Position numbers and translations under genes: made by a program. The notes below the pieces were generated by a model, which saw only the letters and a list, made by a program, of their open reading frames with translations, was not told the origin of the DNA and made no database searches. A DNA stretch of 64,000 bases from Spisula solida (taxonomy: Eukaryota > Mollusca > Bivalvia > Venerida > Mactridae), in the NCBI GenBank assembly GCA_947247005.1, contig OX365950.1, forward strand, positions 13,838,720 through 13,902,719. Direction: 5' to 3'. Positions 59,084 through 64,000 of the stretch are shown in pieces. Within the stretch, counting starts at the first letter, position 1. The number at the start of each line of letters is the position of its first letter.

Positions 59084-59500
59084 TCTCTATCTATCAAGCT
59101 TTTTGTTGAAATTATACCGCCTTTTGGACAAAGAAATGCAAATGTTAAAGTTTAGGTACAAGTATTAGCATCAAATATTTTCAAAGCGGAGTGACATATT
59201 GCTTTTGTACTTTGTATACTAGTACTTGTTCACCATCATGTACACTAACCCATACACATAGTTAGGTAACTTTATCAAGCATTATCTTGAAAGTATACTC
59301 CATTTTGGGCTTAGAAATGCAAATCTTAAAGTCTAGATAAAAGGTTTGTAACCTGTAATATATTCAAAGTGCATTGACATACTGCTTTAAATTGATACTT
59401 TGCATACATGTTCATCATCATGACACCATGGCATACACATGAGTAGGTAACTCTGTCAAGCACTTTGATCATGTGATCTGCCATTTTAGACTTAGAAAAA

Positions 59501-59985
59501 AGATAGTATTAAGTCAGACAGGGAAGGCAGCACTCAACTTAACCAGCCGAGCACAGAAAACATTAAAAACACACAAGGCACGATGCCCAACTGAACCAAC
59601 CGAGCACAGAAAACATAAAATACGTACAAGGCAGTGATTTTTTTCCTTCTTTGTTTGCTGCCGGTAAACGGTACCTTCCCAATTTGAAAAAGGCTATTAT
59701 TTTCCCAAATTTGAAGTGAGAAATTCCCAATGAAATTTAAAAAAAATCAAAATCGGACATAAAATGAAGAAGTTATGAACATGTTTGACAAAAGATCAAG
59801 CATAAAAATTTACAGAAACCAGTAAGCAGTCACATGTAATAACTTTTTCTGTTTTATTTGGCCTTTCTGCTTCAAAAAATTTCCCAATTTCAAGTTGTCA
59901 CGACGCGAAAATTCCCAATCTGAACGGACCCGGGCCGTTTCCCAAAGAGGCCAAAAAATCACTGCAAGGCACAACCTCTATACAG
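59501..59985 (+). repeat. minisatellite-like repeat K, interrupted copy
   Basis: AGATAGTATTAAGTCAGACA and then the ~53-bp units as at 49166, up to CAAGG at 59627-59631; the repeat resumes at 59965 as CAAGGCACAACC. Confidence 0.8.
59632..59964. mobile_element. hAT-like non-autonomous DNA element
   Basis: 333 bp with ends CAGTGATTTTTT and AAAAAATCACTG, a perfect 12-bp inverted pair, flanked by the direct repeat CAAGG (59627-59631 and 59965-59969). The CAGTG start recalls hAT elements, although these usually duplicate 8 bp. The interior repeats TTTCCCAATTT-like words in both orientations. No transposase. Confidence 0.8.
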
Positions 59986-60204
59986 AAGAGGGAAATGTTG
60001 CATCTATGAAGAATTTTGTTTTGAATATATAATGATTATACTACCCTAGCATGCCACTGAGAATAAAGGAGCGCGGTGTTCGTGGACAGCTCTTGTTTAT
60101 ACCTTTGAAACGCTAAACAACGCTGGTGCTAACGTTTAATGTGTGAACCCACACTTTTTTAACTGAAATGTTATCCAGGTGTGACAGTTAAAGCCTGAGC
60201 TTTT

Positions 60205-60690
60205 TTGCGTCGGCGATGTACTCCCGATAGAAACAAATTAGCTTCGGTAGACATCGAGAGCATGATCCTCGTGGTCTTTGGGAAGCTTCGGGGCAGTCTC
60301 GAAACAATTTGTGAATCGGGAGGCATCAGACGAACTCCCGATGTATTCCCGACTTTATGCGTTGGTCTAACTGCTTCGGGATGTATTGCCGATTGGCATC
60401 AGGAGGTTCACGGATGTCTGATGGAAGCTCCCCGAAGTCTTGAGACATTTAGTCAGATCGCGAGTACATCGGGAAATTTCAATGTATGTATTGAATTTTA
60501 CCCGATGTACTCATGATGTCATGTCGGGAACATCTCGGGGAGGCATCCCCGAAATTCGGGAATATCCCGGGGAGGCATTCCCGAGGTATCCAGAACCTCG
60601 GGGAATGATCGGGGATGCTTCCGCGATAAAACTAATTCTTCGAGGCATCCCAGAGGTTTCCCGACACATCGGCGATGTTTCGCATTATTT
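60205..60690 (+). repeat. GC-rich palindrome-rich dispersed repeat, copy 2
   Basis: Collinear with 5371-5870. The right part (60520-60690) is extreme: GGGGAGGCATCCCCG, TTCGGGAATATCCCGG, ACCTCGGGGA and further mutually pairing words. The overlapping frames of 103 and 97 codons are attributed to this composition. Confidence 0.7.
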
Positions 60691-63600
60691 TAAAAACTGC
60701 TGTCCATGCAACAACCGCCGTTGTTGTTGGTAGATGCGATCCTGTTCTTGATGAATTAGGCATTTCGCACACCCTGTGTCAATGGCATACATGTTTTGGT
60801 TGAACGCAGACCAGCATTAAATGTTAGTCCCGACAAACGCATCATTTTCAAAAATTGTCTGCTATACATCCAAACAAATCTACAGATACGGTCAGTTTTG
60901 TACTTAAACAAAACTGATAAATTTGTTTTACTGATTCAAAACATAGAAATGTCTGTACCGGTCTTTAAATGCTGTTGCGGGGTTACCAAGGAAACCAACT
61001 GCCAGACTATAGCCATACCCCCTGTAGACTAGCATCAGTTAACCATGTGGACGTAGACTTTGCTTTGTCCAACTTCATAATGTCATAATTTGCTAACATA
61101 ACCTTATTATGATATTAATAAAACGTCAGATACATTCAATCTACTTTGGTGTTTATATATTACTGGTATATTTATTATGACATAAATGAACTTCATTGCA
61201 AAAGGAACTCCGACTTGTGATTGCACTTCATAAGTTCCAAGGTATCACAAACATAAATTATATTATAATTGAACTGGATTGTCCGGATATCACCTACGTG
61301 ACGATACATTAAACAAAACGAATATAAAGCTTAAACAGTGAAATAGAAGTTCATGCTACCATATCAGCAAAATAGTTAGTGAAATTCAAACAATACAATG
61401 ATGTGCATTATTCCTACATGGTCGTGAAGTTGGCAGGCTAGCGGCCTAGCTCTGTTAATACTCCAGTTCTCATAAACCTTACAATCAAAATTTCGATTTA
61501 TGCAAGAAAATGTGATGTTTTCACCATTTTCGTTTCCATAGCAACCGGGATTGTTGTCATAATATAAATATGAAATGTTATTCACTATCTCATGACAAGC
61601 CCCTTATAGCCCCCTCTCCACATACTAAGTTTAATAACGACACCATGAAAATTATTTTACTTAATCATATAATAAAGATTTCTTCACGGATGAGCATGAC
61701 TGACCGACGCGTTTACAGACAAACGGATGGACACACGTATGTAGGTCAAATTAAGATCCTGATGCATGTTTATCAGTTGATGACTTATAAAACACTCTCA
61801 TTTAGATATGTTTACCCAAAATAAAGAAATTAATTCATGTTTTATGGTACAAAAATAATTATCATATTTTCTGAAAAGTGGGTGGGGTAAATCTACCCCT
61901 TCATTTTCACATTATTTGCTTAAAAAATTGAAATAAATGGTTTATTGAAAATATTTTGATTGTAAATTCCTTTTATCAACAACATGGTTTGATATTTTAA
62001 CCTGTGTGTGTGTATAACATTAAACTACTGATAAACTGTTATACCCAAATTTTCATGGAATAAAATTATGAAAAGTATAGTGACCTTCTTAAAATCGCTT
62101 TTTAAGGTACTTCCGCAACTTTCTGAACAGGGGATTTTTTCCTGGTAGTAGTTTAGACATTAAAAAACTTAAAAATACTCAAAACAAAACTTTTGCAATT
62201 TTGTCTAGGTTAAGGCCATTTTTGGGCTAGAATGACTGGCCTACTAGTACGTTTAATATATTATACGTAAAATGGTTACTCATCGTGTGTTTTAACTAAT
62301 TTGCGTTTAATTCATTAGATTAAATCCAACACAAATCAGTTACTTAGGTACCCCGTAACTTCGTGTATTTTGTTTTAATTTGGGGGATTCAATGAAAGAA
62401 ATTTCAGACATTTAAAAGATTGTTTTTCATAAAAACTTCATTTATCTTGTCTGTGTTCACCATTAATTAATTGTTAAATTTCGACATTGATGAATAGAAA
62501 ATGTCAGAGTTTGAAATTATGAGCCGGGTGGTCTATTAGGTCTTACATGACTGATAATAAAGTGCACCCGATATAAGGGTCAATGACACCTTAATAGTGG
62601 TTTACAACGGATATAAATGTCATAAGTATGACTTTTTTGTGATTACCGAATTGTCTAATCAGCAAAGTTATATTTAGACGTATAAGATATACTACCCAAC
62701 ATTTGATCAGGGTCAGCACATGTTCCGTGTTAATATTTTGCAAACTGAATAAGAGAGACTGATGCAAGTTTATATAATATCATTATCAGCGAAAGAGTAA
62801 ATCACTCGCCATATGTGATTTATAGGTCGGGGTCCAAATACCGGTGGAATCTGTTAAGTGAGCCACCAATTTGTTAGTCATTGTCGCCTTGTGCCTTACT
62901 ATAGTTACTATTATAAAATATCAACAAGTGTAAACAGCACTTTGATTGCCGTTATGATAGTTTTACAATCATGTCCAGATGGTGTAAATTGACAAGATTT
63001 ACTAAAAATAGCATGTGAAATATACACAATTATATAAATAGCATACGGATACTCTCTAGTAGGGTGTTTTCCGGACTCAAATAGTACAACTTTCTATAAA
63101 TAGCCCTGCCTCGTTTGTGTGGCGTAAACGCCACACAATGATATTACCACTTTTCAGCTTACGACCAATTTAACGCATTAGGCCTCGGCAAATAAATAGT
63201 TCTATGATTTGAACAATATTACAAGTATGCAACACAGGTTACACGTATCATTGGACCTGATTTGTTTACATTACCAACATTTACTTATATTAAGACCAAC
63301 AATTCTATCAGACTTTTATTTTTAGAGGATATTTATAGCAAATCATTCCGCAACGGACTATATTTTTACTACCAAAGAATGTTCTCACTGGTGGCGGGAA
63401 TCTAAAATAGTTCCCACGGCTTTCAATCGTATACTGTAACGTATGTAAGTCACTCCGCCGCTGCACATTGCAGACGATGACCTAATTATGTTGTATACAA
63501 ACATTGATGCTATATATAGCTGGTGGGGGGAACTGAAATAGTTCTACGTACAAATCGATCGGCCGATTAACAATGTTACCGCGGTAAGCGTTAAACGCAC

Positions 63601-64000
63601 TAGTCAATTTCTACCCTGCTTTATATAAGACCTCATAATTTTCGTATCTATTATCCGATTTTGAATATTTCAAGCTTGTAATGAAGCGGAGATATATGTC
63701 TCTCTTTTAAACAACATTCAACACGAAACCCTAATTAGTTAATCCACGGCGACGAGTAAGAATCCGTTCCGCGTAAAAGTAAGTTTAAAATATCCCATTT
63801 TATACCAAATAAACGGTCGAAAATCATCAATTATTAATTTAATATTCGATTGATTTTGTTCGTTAAAGCTTGTTTTAAAAGCTAATACTTAAAGGTTTTA
63901 TAAAATGTAAAACTTGTTTTTAAAGCATTAATCGGCCGATCGATATGTGTGAGCGACGCCATGTTTACCCCTTTTACATACGTTAATATAGAGTGTCATA
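60691..64000. other. no gene recognised
   Basis: AT-rich. Short frames at 60796-61032, 61376-61585 and 61570-61824 have no domains. GGCGTAAACGCC at 63121-63132 is a small palindrome. Two phrases of the form GGTGG-GGGAA-CT-AAATAGTTC (63391 and 63522) are loosely repeated. Confidence 0.4.

Larger units (their letters stand above)
58360..59500 (+). repeat. tandem array of ~160-190 bp units, interrupted
   Basis: The phrase TTGTTCACCATCATGACACC (variants) recurs near 58381, 58541, 59225 and 59408. Each occurrence is followed by CATACACA-GAGTAGGTAACTCT-like, TCAAGCA and AAATGCAAA-TTAAAGT words. The second unit stops at AACTTTATC (58592) and its sequence resumes at TATCAAGC (about 59092) after about 500 bp of inserted DNA. 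Confidence 0.75.

Noticed and set aside
60205..60733. 103- and 97-codon overlapping frames
   Set aside because: They lie in the GC-rich palindromic repeat, and the second genomic copy (5371-5870) does not keep the frames.

Overview
The window is nuclear DNA of an animal, most likely a bivalve mollusc or close lophotrochozoan. This is inferred from three things: AT-rich, gene-poor sequence with long introns; a B-box/coiled-coil/beta-propeller protein of the TRIM56/TRIM71-like type that is greatly expanded in bivalves; and a dense population of short tRNA-derived SINEs, MITEs and foldback elements typical of mollusc genomes. Nothing looks bacterial or organellar, and I see no intact tRNA or rRNA gene.

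Only three protein-coding genes can be supported. (1) 13457-15322, minus: a 621-residue single-exon TRIM-like protein with two B-boxes, a coiled coil and a C-terminal propeller, but no RING finger. (2) 22489-23181, plus: a 230-residue single-exon type I membrane protein of unknown family; the best start is an ATG at 22489. (3) A two-exon gene on the minus strand (exon 1 55709-55460, exon 2 44194-42510, phase-1 intron of 11.3 kb). It encodes a 644-residue protein with six TM2 domains in tandem, a cysteine-rich cluster and a long acidic Tyr/Asn/Asp-rich tail. It is the most unusual gene here, and the splice junction falls inside the second TM2 unit with motif and frame both restored. Each gene has an in-frame stop shortly upstream of its chosen ATG. 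The genes show no obvious functional link.

The rest is repeats. At 2.9-9.1 kb a 5.6-kb structure with ~1.5-kb inverted arms sits inside a ~137-bp tandem array. At least six copies of one 210-240 bp MITE (about 6.7, 9.7, 16.3, 18.7, 33.3 and 47.2 kb) share terminal repeats; the 18.7-kb copy is split by a 5'-truncated non-LTR retrotransposon with an 11-bp target duplication. A tRNA-derived SINE family recurs at 1.5, 6.1, 11.6, 30.5, 34.1, 37.2, 51.2 and 57.6 kb, with other SINE families at 11.2, 20.3, 39.3, 46.2 and 56.5 kb. Several further MITE or foldback families occur in one to four copies. The 58.4-60 kb stretch is a nest: a tandem array broken by two hairpin-type insertions, followed by a minisatellite broken by a hAT-like element. 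Two GC-rich, palindrome-rich elements (5.4 and 60.2 kb) are copies of one another, and a third of similar style but different motif lies at 40.6 kb.

The window does not show a multi-gene system. The best candidates for something new are the six-unit TM2 protein, the orphan membrane protein, the long inverted repeat, and the GC-rich short-word elements. All similarities were judged by eye; no alignment or database search was run.
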